Positions 24,146 through 33,515 of a DNA stretch of 64,000 bases are shown here, piece by piece. Under the pieces are notes generated by a model that had not been told where the DNA came from, ran no database searches, and saw only the letters and a program-made list of their open reading frames with translations. A program made the translations under genes and the position numbers. Location: NCBI GenBank assembly GCA_012520405.1, contig JAAYOJ010000107.1, positions 1 through 64,000 of the forward strand. The letters are read 5' to 3'. Within the stretch, counting starts at the first letter, position 1. Each line of letters begins with the position of its first letter. The DNA is from Peptococcaceae bacterium (GTDB lineage Bacteria > Bacillota > Desulfitobacteriia > Desulfitobacteriales > Syntrophobotulaceae).

Positions 24146-24182
24146 AATAAAGCACCGACAAGTCTTAAGGGGGGATCTTAAT

Positions 24183-26564
24183 ATGAACGTAAGAGAAATT
24201 CCAATCCTTCCGCTTAGGGGAATCCTTGTTTTTCCTTATATGGTAATCCACCTTGATGTCGGCAGAGAACGGTCTATGGCTGCCATTGAAGAAGCCATGC
24301 TAAATGACCGCAATATTCTTCTCTTATCCCAAAAGGATGCTGAGATTGATACTCCCGTTGCCGACGATCTGTATACGGTGGGTACCATAGCTGAAATCAA
24401 ACAATTGCTTCGTTTGCCCGGAGGAACATTAAGAGTACTGGTTGAAGGGATTTGCCGGGGTCAGATTGAAGAATTCTTGGCCGAGGAACCATATTTTAAA
24501 GGCAGAGTCCTTGAAATTTCTGAACAAAAACGGGCCACTCCCGAAATGGAGAATATGATTCGGAGCCTTACTCATCAGTTTGAGGAATATGCCCGGCTTA
24601 GCAAAAAGATTTCACCGGAGGCTGTGGGCACGGTTCTGGGCGTCAAAGAGCCTGGAAGGGCCGCCGATCTTATGGCTTCGCATTTAAATCTTAAGGTTGA
24701 AGATAAACAAGCAGTTCTGGGTACTATTGATTTAAATGAACGACTGGAAAAACTGACTGAGCTCATTATGCGTGAAATTGAAATCCTGGAACTGGAGAGA
24801 CGTATTGGGCTTAGAGTTCGCAAACAAATGGAAAAGGCCCAAAAAGAGTATTATTTGCGGGAGCAGATGAAAGCTATTCAAAAAGAGCTTGGGGAAAAAG
24901 ATGAGAAACAGGCTGAAATAGAAGAATATAAAGAAAAAATAGAAAAAGCAAAACTAACCAAAGAAGCCAAGGAAAGGGCGCTTAAAGAGCTGGATCGCCT
25001 GGATAAAATGCCGCCGGCCTCCGCTGAGGGGACTGTGGTCCGGACCTATTTGGATTGGATTCTGGCTTTGCCCTGGAAGAAAGAAAGTAAAGATTCCCTC
25101 GATATTCTAAAAGCGGAGTCTATTTTAGAAGAAGATCATTATGGCTTGGAGAAAGTAAAAGAGAGAATTTTGGAGTTTCTTTCTATTCGCAAACTTACTA
25201 CTGAAATGCGCAGTCCGATTCTCTGTTTTATTGGACCCCCGGGTGTAGGTAAAACTTCCCTTGCTAAATCCGTAGCCAGAGCCTTAGACCGGCAGTTTGT
25301 CAGAATGTCTTTAGGCGGTGTGCGAGATGAAGCCGAAATTCGAGGACATCGCAGAACATATATTGGAGCTTTACCGGGTAGGGTTATTCAAGGAATCCGC
25401 AAAGCAGGGACCAAAAACCCAGTCTTTCTCTTCGATGAGATAGCCAAATTAGCTTCTGATTTTAGGGGAGATCCCGCCTCAGCTTTGCTGGAAGTATTAG
25501 ACCCGGAACAGAACCATAATTTTTCCGATCATTATTTGGAACTTCCTTTTGATTTATCCAAAGTATTGTTTATTATGACAGCCAATTATGCAGAGAATAT
25601 TCCGCGGCCCCTTTATGACAGGATGGAGATTATCCATCTCAGCGGCTATACTGAGGATGAAAAAGTAAATATTGGCTTGAGGCATCTATTACCTAAACAA
25701 ATGAAATTCCACGGCCTGACCGAGGATAATGTTCAATTGGATAAAGAAGGAATTTTACAGATAGTTCGTGGGTATACCAGAGAATCCGGCGTCCGTAACC
25801 TGGAAAGAGAAATTGCCAATGTGCTGCGCAAAGTAGCGGTGCGTATTGTTAAAGAGGAATGGCAGCCTCGAACACTCACTCCCGAAGATATAGAGGATCT
25901 CCTGGGGGCTCCGCGTTTTCATTATGAAAAAGTTGGAGCTGAGCCGGAGATTGGAGCGGCTGTGGGCTTAGCTTATACTGAGGTCGGTGGGGACGTTTTA
26001 ACTATTGAGGTTACCCCTTTGGCTGGAAAAGGAAAACTAACCCTTACCGGAAAACTGGGAGACGTAATGAAGGAATCTGCTCAGGCCGGGCTTACCTTTG
26101 TTCGTTCTCATGCTGTAGAGTTAGGAATAGATGAGAATTTCTATGAGCATGTTGACCTGCACATTCATGTTCCTGAAGGTGCGGTACCTAAGGACGGACC
26201 CTCGGCGGGAATTACCATGGCTACCGCTATGGCCTCTGCTTTGGCCAAAAGAGGGGTAAGACAGGATGTGGCCATGACCGGTGAGATCACCCTGCGGGGG
26301 GATGTCCTGCCCATTGGAGGGGTCAAAGAAAAGGTTTTAGCGGCTCATAGAGCGGGAATTAAAACCGTAATCCTGCCTGATATGAACCGTAAGGATCTGG
26401 AAGAGATTCCGGAGGAAATACGTCAAGAACTGGAGTTTAAGTTTGTTAAGAGAATGGAAGAAGTTGTGGACATTGCCTTGCTTCCGATCTCTCAATCTGA
26501 TGCATTTTTGCCCGGAGTAGCGGTTTATAATGAATTCAAACCGACGGATACCAGGCCGTTGTAA
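24183..26564 (+). CDS. lon: ATP-dependent protease La (LonA)
   Basis: 793 aa, normal Lon length. N-terminal LAN domain from [15 protein letters not shown], coiled-coil region about 190-290, Walker A GPPGVGKT (351-358), and a Ser674-Lys717 catalytic dyad ([19 protein letters not shown]) with the same 43-residue spacing as in E. coli. Oddity: Walker B reads [12 protein letters not shown], so the usual Asp of DEIDK is Ala421 (codon gcc at 25443-25445). The Walker B Asp418 and Glu419 are intact, so ATP hydrolysis should be retained, perhaps altered. Confidence 0.95.
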   Translation: MNVREIPILPLRGILVFPYMVIHLDVGRERSMAAIEEAMLNDRNILLLSQKDAEIDTPVADDLYTVGTIAEIKQLLRLPGGTLRVLVEGICRGQIEEFLAEEPYFKGRVLEISEQKRATPEMENMIRSLTHQFEEYARLSKKISPEAVGTVLGVKEPGRAADLMASHLNLKVEDKQAVLGTIDLNERLEKLTELIMREIEILELERRIGLRVRKQMEKAQKEYYLREQMKAIQKELGEKDEKQAEIEEYKEKIEKAKLTKEAKERALKELDRLDKMPPASAEGTVVRTYLDWILALPWKKESKDSLDILKAESILEEDHYGLEKVKERILEFLSIRKLTTEMRSPILCFIGPPGVGKTSLAKSVARALDRQFVRMSLGGVRDEAEIRGHRRTYIGALPGRVIQGIRKAGTKNPVFLFDEIAKLASDFRGDPASALLEVLDPEQNHNFSDHYLELPFDLSKVLFIMTANYAENIPRPLYDRMEIIHLSGYTEDEKVNIGLRHLLPKQMKFHGLTEDNVQLDKEGILQIVRGYTRESGVRNLEREIANVLRKVAVRIVKEEWQPRTLTPEDIEDLLGAPRFHYEKVGAEPEIGAAVGLAYTEVGGDVLTIEVTPLAGKGKLTLTGKLGDVMKESAQAGLTFVRSHAVELGIDENFYEHVDLHIHVPEGAVPKDGPSAGITMATAMASALAKRGVRQDVAMTGEITLRGDVLPIGGVKEKVLAAHRAGIKTVILPDMNRKDLEEIPEEIRQELEFKFVKRMEEVVDIALLPISQSDAFLPGVAVYNEFKPTDTRPL

Positions 26565-26569
26565 ATTGG

Positions 26570-26597
26570 AAAAAGACTGCCGAAGGGCAGTCTTTTT
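26570..26597 (+). terminator. Rho-independent terminator after lon
   Basis: GACTGCC (26575-26581), loop GAAG, GGCAGTC (26586-26592), then five T. The flanking A5 upstream makes it potentially bidirectional. Confidence 0.88.
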
Positions 26598-26613
26598 CAT
26601 CAGGAGTTAGGGG

Positions 26614-27216
26614 GTGACAAGTTTGCTTTGGCATAAAGCGGAATATATTATCTCGGCGGTCGGGCCTGAGCAGTATCCTGAGGAGGATAAGCCGGAACTG
26701 GCTGTTTCCGGCCGGTCCAATGTGGGAAAATCTTCATTAATTAACAAGTTGACTAATCGTAAAAATTTAGCCAGGGTCGGAAAAACCCCGGGCAGGACCC
26801 AGAGTATAAACTTTTTTGACATTAACAATGAATGGTATCTGGTGGATCTGCCGGGTTATGGTTATGCAAAAGTATCTCAAGAGACCAGAATAAAATGGGG
26901 AAAAATGATGAATACTTATTTCCGGGTTCGTAAGAATCTGAAAGGAGTAATTCAGTTGGTGGATATCCGCCACAAACCGACAGAGGATGACCGCATGATG
27001 ATTAACATGCTTTGGGAATGTCAAATTCCCTTTTTATTGGTGGCCACCAAGGCGGATAAAATAGCCCGGGGGCAGCGTCCCAAATATCTTAAAATTATTG
27101 CGGAGACTTTAGGTTTGCAGAATTGGCAGGATATTATTCCCTTTTCTTCTGAAGATGGGACTGGAACCAAGGAATTAGTTGAAGCTGTCAATCATATCAT
27201 TTATGAGGATGAATGA
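26614..27216 (+). CDS. engB: Ribosome biogenesis GTP-binding protein EngB/YsxC
   Basis: 200 aa GTPase needed for 50S assembly. G1 GRSNVGKS (33-40), G2 region TPGRTQSINFF, G3 DLPGYGYAKV, G4 TKAD and G5 FSSEDG are all present. GTG start at 26614 with AGGAG 7 nt upstream. The clpX-lonB-lon-engB order is the standard Firmicute arrangement. The terminator between lon and engB suggests partly separate expression. Confidence 0.94.
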   Translation: MTSLLWHKAEYIISAVGPEQYPEEDKPELAVSGRSNVGKSSLINKLTNRKNLARVGKTPGRTQSINFFDINNEWYLVDLPGYGYAKVSQETRIKWGKMMNTYFRVRKNLKGVIQLVDIRHKPTEDDRMMINMLWECQIPFLLVATKADKIARGQRPKYLKIIAETLGLQNWQDIIPFSSEDGTGTKELVEAVNHIIYEDE

Positions 27217-27244
27217 TATGAAATGAAATGGTAGGAGAGAGTAT

Positions 27245-28234
27245 TTGGGAGATATCGTTTTACTCATTTTTAGTTTGGCTGTTATTCTGGCGGGTGCCGG
27301 AGTCTTCACTAACGCAGTGGAGTGGCTCGGAAAAAGATTGAACTTAGGGGAAGGGGCTGTAGGCAGTATTCTGGCCGCAGTAGGTACAGCCCTTCCTGAA
27401 ACTATGGTTCCGGTTATGGCAGTGCTGGGCCTTAGGGGAACAGGCGGAGAAGAAGTGGGAATAGGGGCCATTCTCGGAGCACCCTTTATGCTTGCAAGCT
27501 TGGCCCTATTTATTTTGGGCTTGGCAATTATGATCTTTCGCCGTGGTAATAAGCCGCTGCAGATTAATAGCACTATTGTAATGAGGGACTTAAAATATTT
27601 TATTGTTGTTTATGCTCTGGCCATTATGGCTTCTTTTTTGCCCGGGACGCTTAAATCCCTGGTAATAATTATGCTGCTTGGGGGTTATGGGGTATACGTT
27701 TATCAAACTATCAAAGCTGGTAGGGGGAAAACAGCTTGGGTTACGGATGTTCCTCCCTTTTATTTTTCCAGAAAAACAACAAACCCGAGTTTATTAATTA
27801 TTCTAGGCCAGCTATTGGCTGCCTTATTAATTATTTTGGTCGGAGCCAGATTTTTTGTTACTTCCTTGCAGCAAGTCGCTATAGCTGCGGGAATTCCCGT
27901 TTTGATTTTGTCTCTGATTATTACGCCGGTGGCCACGGAATTACCGGAGAAATTCAACAGTATTATCTGGGCTGCCAGGGGTAAAGATAATTTGGCTTTA
28001 GGAAACATAACGGGAGCCATGGTATTTCAAGGCTCGCTAATTCCGGCCCTGGGTATTGCCTTTACTCCCTGGATTCTGGAACCGCTGGCTTTAACCAGTG
28101 CCCTGCTGGCTCTGGTCTCTGCTTGCTTGCAATACTTCTTTCTCCTCCGGCATAAAACTCTATACCCCGCCGGCTTACTGTGGGGCGGGGTATTTTACGC
28201 TGTATTTATGTTCTTGGCCTTTAAGGGTCTATAG
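27245..28234 (+). CDS. CaCA-family sodium/calcium exchanger-like membrane protein
   Basis: 329 aa with about ten hydrophobic segments. Two inverted alpha repeats carry the ion-binding motifs: GSILAAVGTALPETMVPV (about 40-57) and SLIITPVATELPEKFNSI (about 225-242), each with the conserved acidic residue. TTG start at 27245 with AGGAGAG upstream. It exchanges Ca2+ or another cation for Na+ or H+ by family. Cation specificity cannot be read. It lies 28 bp after engB. Confidence 0.85.
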   Translation: MGDIVLLIFSLAVILAGAGVFTNAVEWLGKRLNLGEGAVGSILAAVGTALPETMVPVMAVLGLRGTGGEEVGIGAILGAPFMLASLALFILGLAIMIFRRGNKPLQINSTIVMRDLKYFIVVYALAIMASFLPGTLKSLVIIMLLGGYGVYVYQTIKAGRGKTAWVTDVPPFYFSRKTTNPSLLIILGQLLAALLIILVGARFFVTSLQQVAIAAGIPVLILSLIITPVATELPEKFNSIIWAARGKDNLALGNITGAMVFQGSLIPALGIAFTPWILEPLALTSALLALVSACLQYFFLLRHKTLYPAGLLWGGVFYAVFMFLAFKGL

Positions 28235-28237
28235 CCT

Positions 28238-29167
28238 TTAAGAGCCTATAACCTTAGTTTTGCTTTTGAGTTTGGACTTGGATATACTGCTTAATTCCAC
28301 GCTCAGAATACCCACCAGGACCAGGGCTGCTCCGCTATATCCTCTTAATGATAGCATTTCCCCGGCCAGGAGAAAGGCAAAGATAGCGGAAAAGACGGGT
28401 TCGGTGGCAAAAATAATAGCAGTATGAGTCGCGGAAGTGAACTGCTGCATTTTGCTTTGCACTAAATAGGCAAAGGATGTACAGATCAGGGCTGTGAGAA
28501 TCAGGCCGAACCAAACATATCCGGAAAATATATAGTGTGGCTGGGGAATTATAATTGTGCATAAACCACTTAGAATTGCTACGGTGAGTATTTGAAAAGA
28601 TGCCAGTACTGTGGCGTTAACTTCGGGAGCAAAACGGCCCACCAAAATAATTTGTAAAGCGTAACAAAAGGCACAGATCAGGACGATGGGGTCCCCCGCA
28701 TTTACTGTAAAACCTTCCTGGATTGACATTAAACCTAAGCCTAGGACCGAGAATAATATGCCGCAACAAACAGCCCAGGGCGGAAGTTTCTTATGATAAA
28801 TTGCCAATAAGACAGGAACAACTACTACATTTAGACCTGTGATAAATCCGGCATTAGAGGCCGTTGTATATTGAAGGCCAATAGTCTGGGTAGCATAACC
28901 TAAAAACAAAAGGGTACCGGCCAAAGCCGCTTTTCCGATAGTGGGAAGATTTATGTGTCGCCGCTGCAGCCAAAGAAGAGGCAGCAGGGCCAGAAAAGCT
29001 AAGGTAAAACGACCGGCTAGAAAGGGAAATGGGGGGAGATCCTCTACCGCTGTTTTAACCACGATGAACGTGGATCCCCAACCTAAGGCTACAAGAAGTA
29101 AAGACACATCGGCTATCAGGGGAGAAATTTTTCGGGCCGGTTTCTGTTGACGCATTATTTCCTCCAA
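28238..29167 (-). CDS. EamA/DMT-family transporter
   Basis: 309 aa with ten predicted membrane segments in two EamA repeats (about 15-145 and 160-295), e.g. LLVALGWGSTFIVVKTAV and the second-repeat FATEPVFSAIFAFLLAGE. The family exports metabolites or amino acids. Substrate unknown. It is convergent with the CaCA exchanger, with only 3 bp between the stops. Confidence 0.87.
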   Translation of the reverse strand: MEEIMRQQKPARKISPLIADVSLLLVALGWGSTFIVVKTAVEDLPPFPFLAGRFTLAFLALLPLLWLQRRHINLPTIGKAALAGTLLFLGYATQTIGLQYTTASNAGFITGLNVVVVPVLLAIYHKKLPPWAVCCGILFSVLGLGLMSIQEGFTVNAGDPIVLICAFCYALQIILVGRFAPEVNATVLASFQILTVAILSGLCTIIIPQPHYIFSGYVWFGLILTALICTSFAYLVQSKMQQFTSATHTAIIFATEPVFSAIFAFLLAGEMLSLRGYSGAALVLVGILSVELSSISKSKLKSKTKVIGS

Positions 29168-29397
29168 AAATTTCGGGTGCTAAGTTTATTAATCCGGTTG
29201 CTAAGCATATTAACATACTTATTGAAAATACCGTCCGAAGTCTGTTTTGTCAAGAAGCAGCATGGACGGCACTTTTATATATGGTAAATTAATCCAAATA
29301 TATTTTCCTAATTGGAAAAAAACAGGAATAATTTCCACTGCTTGTTCAATATATTAGAAGTAATAAGAAGAAATATGAAGAGTAGGGTGATTGAAAG

Positions 29398-30000
29398 ATG
29401 GGAACTGGCATTCTAAAAGGAATAACGACCGGTCTGCTGGTAACAGTCCTAACTCTTTTAGCAGTTCTAGCTTCTTCGATGGCCGGGATTGATAAAACTA
29501 TTATTGCTTACCTAGTTGATTTCGGCTTGCTTTTAAGTTGTTTGGCAGCCGGCTACCGGGCAAGCAGCTATTCGGGGAGAATACTGCCGGGAGGATTGGC
29601 TGCCGGCGGGTATGCAGTCGTGGGAATATTGCTTCTAGCTCTTTATTTCTCCATAGATATTTTTGGCGCCCTAAAAATTGTTTCCGAAGGGATTGGTTTA
29701 GGCTTACTGGCCGGAGTTTTAGGTGCGGGAGTATTGAGTTCCGAGCGGAGGTCCTATTACTCTTATGAGCGCGTGGAGCCTAGAGCAACTATGCCCTATA
29801 GGCGGAGAGAACCTGCCGTGTATTCCCGTGAGGATTATGAGGGGGATGTCGAATCCGAGATATTACGCTATAAAAATAATTCGGAACGAGAGAGAGCCAA
29901 AATACTTGAATTATGTTACAACAATCCGGAAATAGCCGAGGAAGAAGAAGCGTTTGATTGGTGGAAAATTAACGCCCGAAGGCAGTTAAAAGGAAGATAA
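29398..30000 (+). CDS. TIGR04086-like membrane protein with a charged C-terminal tail
   Basis: 200 aa. Four hydrophobic segments in the first 120 residues (GILKGITTGLLVTVLTLLAV onward, Gly-rich) resemble the small TIGR04086 membrane family of Firmicutes. Residues about 120-200 form a charged cytoplasmic tail ending in an acidic helix (NPEIAEEEEAFDWWKINARRQLKGR). The tail is longer than I expect for that family. Function unknown. Confidence 0.6.
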   Translation: MGTGILKGITTGLLVTVLTLLAVLASSMAGIDKTIIAYLVDFGLLLSCLAAGYRASSYSGRILPGGLAAGGYAVVGILLLALYFSIDIFGALKIVSEGIGLGLLAGVLGAGVLSSERRSYYSYERVEPRATMPYRRREPAVYSREDYEGDVESEILRYKNNSERERAKILELCYNNPEIAEEEEAFDWWKINARRQLKGR

Positions 30001-30083
30001 TAGAATATAATAGAAGATGACAAAATTGTAGAAGTTGTAAAAATGTGAAACCTATCCTTTTTTCAATAGTATCTGTGGCATGA

Positions 30084-30107
30084 AAAAGACCCCTGCAAAA
30101 GGGGCCT
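30084..30107 (-). terminator. Terminator of the toxin gene
   Basis: CCCCT and AGGGG form a stem across GCAAA, and on the minus strand it is followed by five T. It abuts the toxin stop codon. Confidence 0.7.
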
Positions 30108-30505
30108 CATAAGTTATCAATTATTTGTTCAAATTCTTCTAATTCTTCTTCAATGAATTGCAGAAGTAAATTAAAAATTTCTTCTTTTAAGCTTCCAATA
30201 ACTATAAATGTAATTTTTGCTTTATTAAAATAATATAACTGCTCCGCTTTTATGTACCCACTCTTATTATTACCTTCAATAGTTTCTAGATCTTCCGGTA
30301 CAATTGGAAAATTACCAGGGAAACTTAATTTTTTCTTTTTTTGTTTTTCATCTTTGAATGATGACATAATATTACATATTAAATCGTAATCTAAACCTTG
30401 TATTTGTCCTCCATCATCACTCAATACTACAAAAGAATGTCTACCAAGCTTTTTACCATTATGTTGAAAATTTTCAATAACAATAATGTCACCAACATTA
30501 CACAT
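30107..30505 (-). CDS. PemK/MazF-family toxin
   Basis: 132 aa. The N-terminus VGDIIVIENFQHNGKKLGRHSFVVLSD (after MCN) and CNIMSSFK, KLSFPGNFPI, GYIKAEQLYYF match a Firmicute subfamily of PemK/MazF-like proteins, usually mRNA interferases. The acidic C-terminal helix (EEELEEFEQIIDNL) is extra. Gene and surroundings are markedly more AT-rich than the neighbours, which suggests acquisition. The upstream small gene on the same strand, 19 bp away, is the candidate antitoxin. Confidence 0.75.
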   Translation of the reverse strand: MCNVGDIIVIENFQHNGKKLGRHSFVVLSDDGGQIQGLDYDLICNIMSSFKDEKQKKKKLSFPGNFPIVPEDLETIEGNNKSGYIKAEQLYYFNKAKITFIVIGSLKEEIFNLLLQFIEEELEEFEQIIDNL

Positions 30506-30524
30506 AATGAAACCCCTAAATTAA

Positions 30525-30728
30525 CTATTTTCCATATTGAATAAAAACTTTCTTTTTCCCCGACAATACATCCTTAGACCAATTAATGGGGGAAATGTCT
30601 TCTAAAGCTTTCTCAGATGAAACGATTGTAGATTTTTTATTGCTTAGTTTACTTATATCTAATGGTTTAAATTTTTTGTTCATCTTTTCATTACCCCCTT
30701 TTCTTAATCTAATATTTTTTTTACCCAT
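30525..30728 (-). CDS. Small basic protein, candidate antitoxin
   Basis: 67 aa from ATG 30728, chosen because AAGGGG lies 5 nt upstream. A longer frame to 30776 lacks such a site, and an internal ATG (MNKKFKPLDIS) is a possible alternative. Lys-rich N-terminus followed by SPINWSKDVLSGKKKVFIQ. No known antitoxin fold is recognisable. Position directly upstream of a PemK-like gene is the only evidence for the role. Confidence 0.5.
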   Translation of the reverse strand: MGKKNIRLRKGGNEKMNKKFKPLDISKLSNKKSTIVSSEKALEDISPINWSKDVLSGKKKVFIQYGK

Positions 30729-30813
30729 TATATCCCCTTCTAAAGGTTTATTAGTATATATGGGTAGTCTTGCCAAATTAGAAGGGTTTATTATATGTTA
30801 TGTTTTTATTGAC

Positions 30814-30866
30814 ATCCTGTACTTCGAATTAGTAAATTTTTAATTTACTAATTCGAAGTACAGGAT
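30814..30866. repeat. Perfect 25-bp inverted repeat with TTT loop
   Basis: Arm 30814-30838 is the exact reverse complement of arm 30842-30866, with only TTT between. The arms contain TTCGAA and TTTACT. It lies about 85 bp upstream of the toxin-antitoxin pair, beside a TATAAT on the minus strand, so it overlaps or abuts that promoter. No classical T-run follows on the plus strand. It could be an operator, an insulator hairpin or a MITE-like remnant. Confidence 0.9.
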
Positions 30867-31283
30867 CAAAAATCCTCTTTTTTCCGAAATTTTTTTATCA
30901 ATTTATAAGTTTATAAATGCTCCCATCATGGTAAAATAACATTCAATTTTGACTAAATGAAGTAGAATAAAGGAAGGATACAAAAAATCATTATAATGAA
31001 GATGAAAATATATTGTACTACGAATAAGAAAACATAGGAAGGGAAAAGTCAGGAATTTATTCGGTAATTTTTAATAGATTGTCATTTTGGTGGTACACTG
31101 CAATGGAGAAGTTGCAGGTAACACGGCTCTCCCGCAACTAAGCGTATTTGATGTAATATGACGCTGCGGGAGTGTTTAAAACGTTATTTGAATTAAGAAG
31201 CGGATTTTAACCAATAATAACTATTGGTTATTTTTTTGCCTTTTTACCATTAGAAGGTTAATACTTAATAACTTGAGGTCTTT
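30867..31283 (+). other. 417-bp intergenic region with structured RNA candidate
   Basis: No coding frame is supported. GGTGGTAC at 31089-31096 resembles the core of a T-box (GGTGGTACCGC) but diverges after it. Next come CTGCAA/TTGCAG (about 31098-31116) and a long bulged hairpin CTCCCGCA (31129-31136)/TGCGGGAG (31165-31172) with AGCGT/ACGCT inside. The region ends in the terminator listed at 31209-31237. Together these suggest a transcribed non-coding RNA or a decayed T-box leader. Confidence 0.4.
31209..31237 (+). terminator. Rho-independent terminator
   Basis: AACCAATA (31209-31216), loop ATAAC, TATTGGTT (31222-31229), then A and seven T. It lies between an intergenic structured region and the glycosyltransferase gene. 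Confidence 0.85.
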
Positions 31284-32759
31284 ATGAAAAACAAGGAGAA
31301 ATATATCCTTATTTTCTTGCTTCTTATTATATTGGTCAGCAGGCTTTACCATATCAATGTTCCTCCTTTGGAGATTGAGGAAAGCTGGCGCCAGGCGGAT
31401 ACCGAGTCCATGGCCCGGAACTTTGTAGAGTATGATTTTAACCCTTTACGCCCCAATTTGAATTATGACGGTCCGCTACCCAATATACCTGCTCTGGAAA
31501 TTCAAGTCACGACCTTTGTGATAGCTATTCTTTACAAGTTTTTTGGCTATCATTATTTTCTGGCCAGAATGGTTCCTATAATCTTTTTTCTTATTTCCTG
31601 CGTATATTTCTACTTGTTAGCTCGCAAGTATTTAAGTATACGGGGGGCGATGCTTAGCCTTTTTATTTATGGCTTTTTGCCGCTCAATCTTTATTATTCC
31701 AGGGCCATAATGCCGGAAGCCGGGGCTTTGATGTTCTGGATCGGGGGAATATATTATTTTGAGCTTTGGGCGGAAGCAAAGCATCTAGCTATTAAGCCTG
31801 CATTTAAACTTGCAATTAAACCTGCTATTAAGCCCTTAGTTTTAAGCATGGTTTTATTTTCCTTGGCCTTAATGACCAAACCGCCTGTTGTTTTTGGCGC
31901 TATTTTTCTGCTGTATATTTGTTTTCGCTATTTCGGCCGGCAATGGCCGGCAAGGCCTGAAGTTTGGATTTACGCCGCAATAACTTTGGGCCTGGCGCTG
32001 GCTTACTATGTTTACAGTGCAAGTATTGCCGAGTATAAGTTTTCGTTGGGAATAACGCGGGATATTATTTTGCAAAAGGCTTTAACCGCTTTTTACACCC
32101 CGGAAAGCCAAATGTTTTTTCTTAAGAACGGGCCTCGGGCCTGGGGTATAATTGGCCTTCTGCTAACCTTGGCCGGAGTTTTTACGGTGCGCAAGAATCA
32201 AATCGGCCTATTGATCTGGTTGGGGGCCATGCTCTTAGAACTGCTTTTGATCGTTGCTCCTATTAGGGCGACTTATTACCTTATTTTTGCCTTGGTGCCC
32301 TGTGCTTTGCTGATCGGTAATTTTTTGGACAGGCTGCTTGCTTTACCTGGAGGGAAAGTGGTTTCTTTAGCTTTAGCTGTCTTATTTATGATGGAAAGTA
32401 TCGCTTATGTTAAGCCTATGTATACCATAAATGAAACCATGGCGGTTCAGAAAAAGCTAGTGGAGGAGTTAACCGTTCCAAGTGATTTGCTGGTTGTGGG
32501 TTCCTTGGATCCTTGTCTGTTGAGTCTAAGCGGCAGAAGGGGGTGGCGCTACAATCTGGGCATGTACTCCTACCTACCCCAAGACCCCTATCAAGAGTTG
32601 GGCTTTTATATCGAGCATGGGGCCAAATATTTTGTGCCTATTCAGGGTAAGGTATATGGGGATGATAACCAAGAACTTATCCGCTATATAGAGCAAAACT
32701 ATCCTAAGATTGAAAGCGTGCAAGGATACCCGATATATGTTTTGCAAGGCATAGAATAA
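31284..32759 (+). CDS. GT-C family membrane glycosyltransferase (PMT/ArnT-like)
   Basis: 491 aa with about ten to twelve membrane segments. The first periplasmic loop after segment 1 has the acidic EIEESWRQADTESMARN (about 30-46), typical of PMT_2/ArnT-type enzymes that use polyprenyl-phosphate sugars. A short internal Ala/Ile-Lys-Pro repeat (LAIKPAFKLAIKPAIKP, about 172-188) is unusual. It heads a three-gene set with a GT2 synthase and a small EamA/SMR protein, the logic of Arn-like lipid-linked sugar transfer. Acceptor unknown. Confidence 0.78.
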   Translation: MKNKEKYILIFLLLIILVSRLYHINVPPLEIEESWRQADTESMARNFVEYDFNPLRPNLNYDGPLPNIPALEIQVTTFVIAILYKFFGYHYFLARMVPIIFFLISCVYFYLLARKYLSIRGAMLSLFIYGFLPLNLYYSRAIMPEAGALMFWIGGIYYFELWAEAKHLAIKPAFKLAIKPAIKPLVLSMVLFSLALMTKPPVVFGAIFLLYICFRYFGRQWPARPEVWIYAAITLGLALAYYVYSASIAEYKFSLGITRDIILQKALTAFYTPESQMFFLKNGPRAWGIIGLLLTLAGVFTVRKNQIGLLIWLGAMLLELLLIVAPIRATYYLIFALVPCALLIGNFLDRLLALPGGKVVSLALAVLFMMESIAYVKPMYTINETMAVQKKLVEELTVPSDLLVVGSLDPCLLSLSGRRGWRYNLGMYSYLPQDPYQELGFYIEHGAKYFVPIQGKVYGDDNQELIRYIEQNYPKIESVQGYPIYVLQGIE

Positions 32760-32781
32760 TAAGCAGAAAGAGGTTGTGGGC

Positions 32782-33513
32782 ATGAAAGTCTTAATAGCTT
32801 TACCGGCCTATAATGAAGAGGCCGGGATCGCGGATGTTTTGACTAATATTTTTCGTTTTCGTTATAGGAGTCGCTACGAGATTGAAGTTTTAGTGGTAGA
32901 CGACGGCAGTACGGATCAAACAGCTTGTATCGTGGAGCAGTTCGCTGGCCAACATGATTTTGTAAGTTTGATCAGGCATGAAATAAATAAAGGTTTAGGA
33001 GAAGGGATTAAGACAATTTTCCAATATGCGGCTTTACACCTGGACACTCATGACGTTTTAGTTACCATGGACGCCGATAACACTCATAACCCCTTTTTAA
33101 TTGAGAGTATGGTAAGCAACTTAATAAGCCGTAACCTAGATATGGTGGTGGCCTCTCGCTTCGCTGCCGGGGGATGTGAATTGGGGCTTAAGAGCTTACG
33201 CAAACTTTACAGTCGGGGGGCTATGTTATTCTTTAAATTGTTTTTCCCCATTAAAAATATAAATGATTATTCTTCGGGCTTTAGAGCTTACAAGTCCGGT
33301 ATTATCCAGCAAGCACTTAAGGAATGGGAAGAATTAATTACCACCAACGGATTTGACTGCATGGCGGAGATTGCGGCCAAGTTCAGCAGGATGGGAATCC
33401 GGGCCGGGGAGGTTCCGCTTATCCTTCGCTATGAATTAAAAAAGGGAGAAAGCAAAATGAAAGTGGCTCAAACTGTTAAGGGATATTTTTCTCTGTTGGC
33501 TAAAGTGAGGTAA
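32782..33513 (+). CDS. GT2 glycosyltransferase (polyprenyl-phosphate sugar synthase-like)
   Basis: 243 aa from ATG 32782, with AAAGAGG 8 nt upstream (a GTG at 32776 is less likely). GT-A fold: ALPAYNEEAGI near the start, VVDDGSTDQT (about 37-46), and TMDADNTHNP (about 94-103) with the DxD metal site. It resembles dolichyl-phosphate mannose synthase and ArnC. No C-terminal membrane segments are present. It would load sugar on a lipid carrier for the adjacent GT-C enzyme. Confidence 0.83.
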   Translation: MKVLIALPAYNEEAGIADVLTNIFRFRYRSRYEIEVLVVDDGSTDQTACIVEQFAGQHDFVSLIRHEINKGLGEGIKTIFQYAALHLDTHDVLVTMDADNTHNPFLIESMVSNLISRNLDMVVASRFAAGGCELGLKSLRKLYSRGAMLFFKLFFPIKNINDYSSGFRAYKSGIIQQALKEWEELITTNGFDCMAEIAAKFSRMGIRAGEVPLILRYELKKGESKMKVAQTVKGYFSLLAKVR

Positions 33514-33515
33514 AA

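Noticed and set aside
30586-30843. Hydrophobic 85-codon plus-strand frame
   Set aside because: It is the antisense of the small candidate antitoxin gene and ends in the perfect hairpin.
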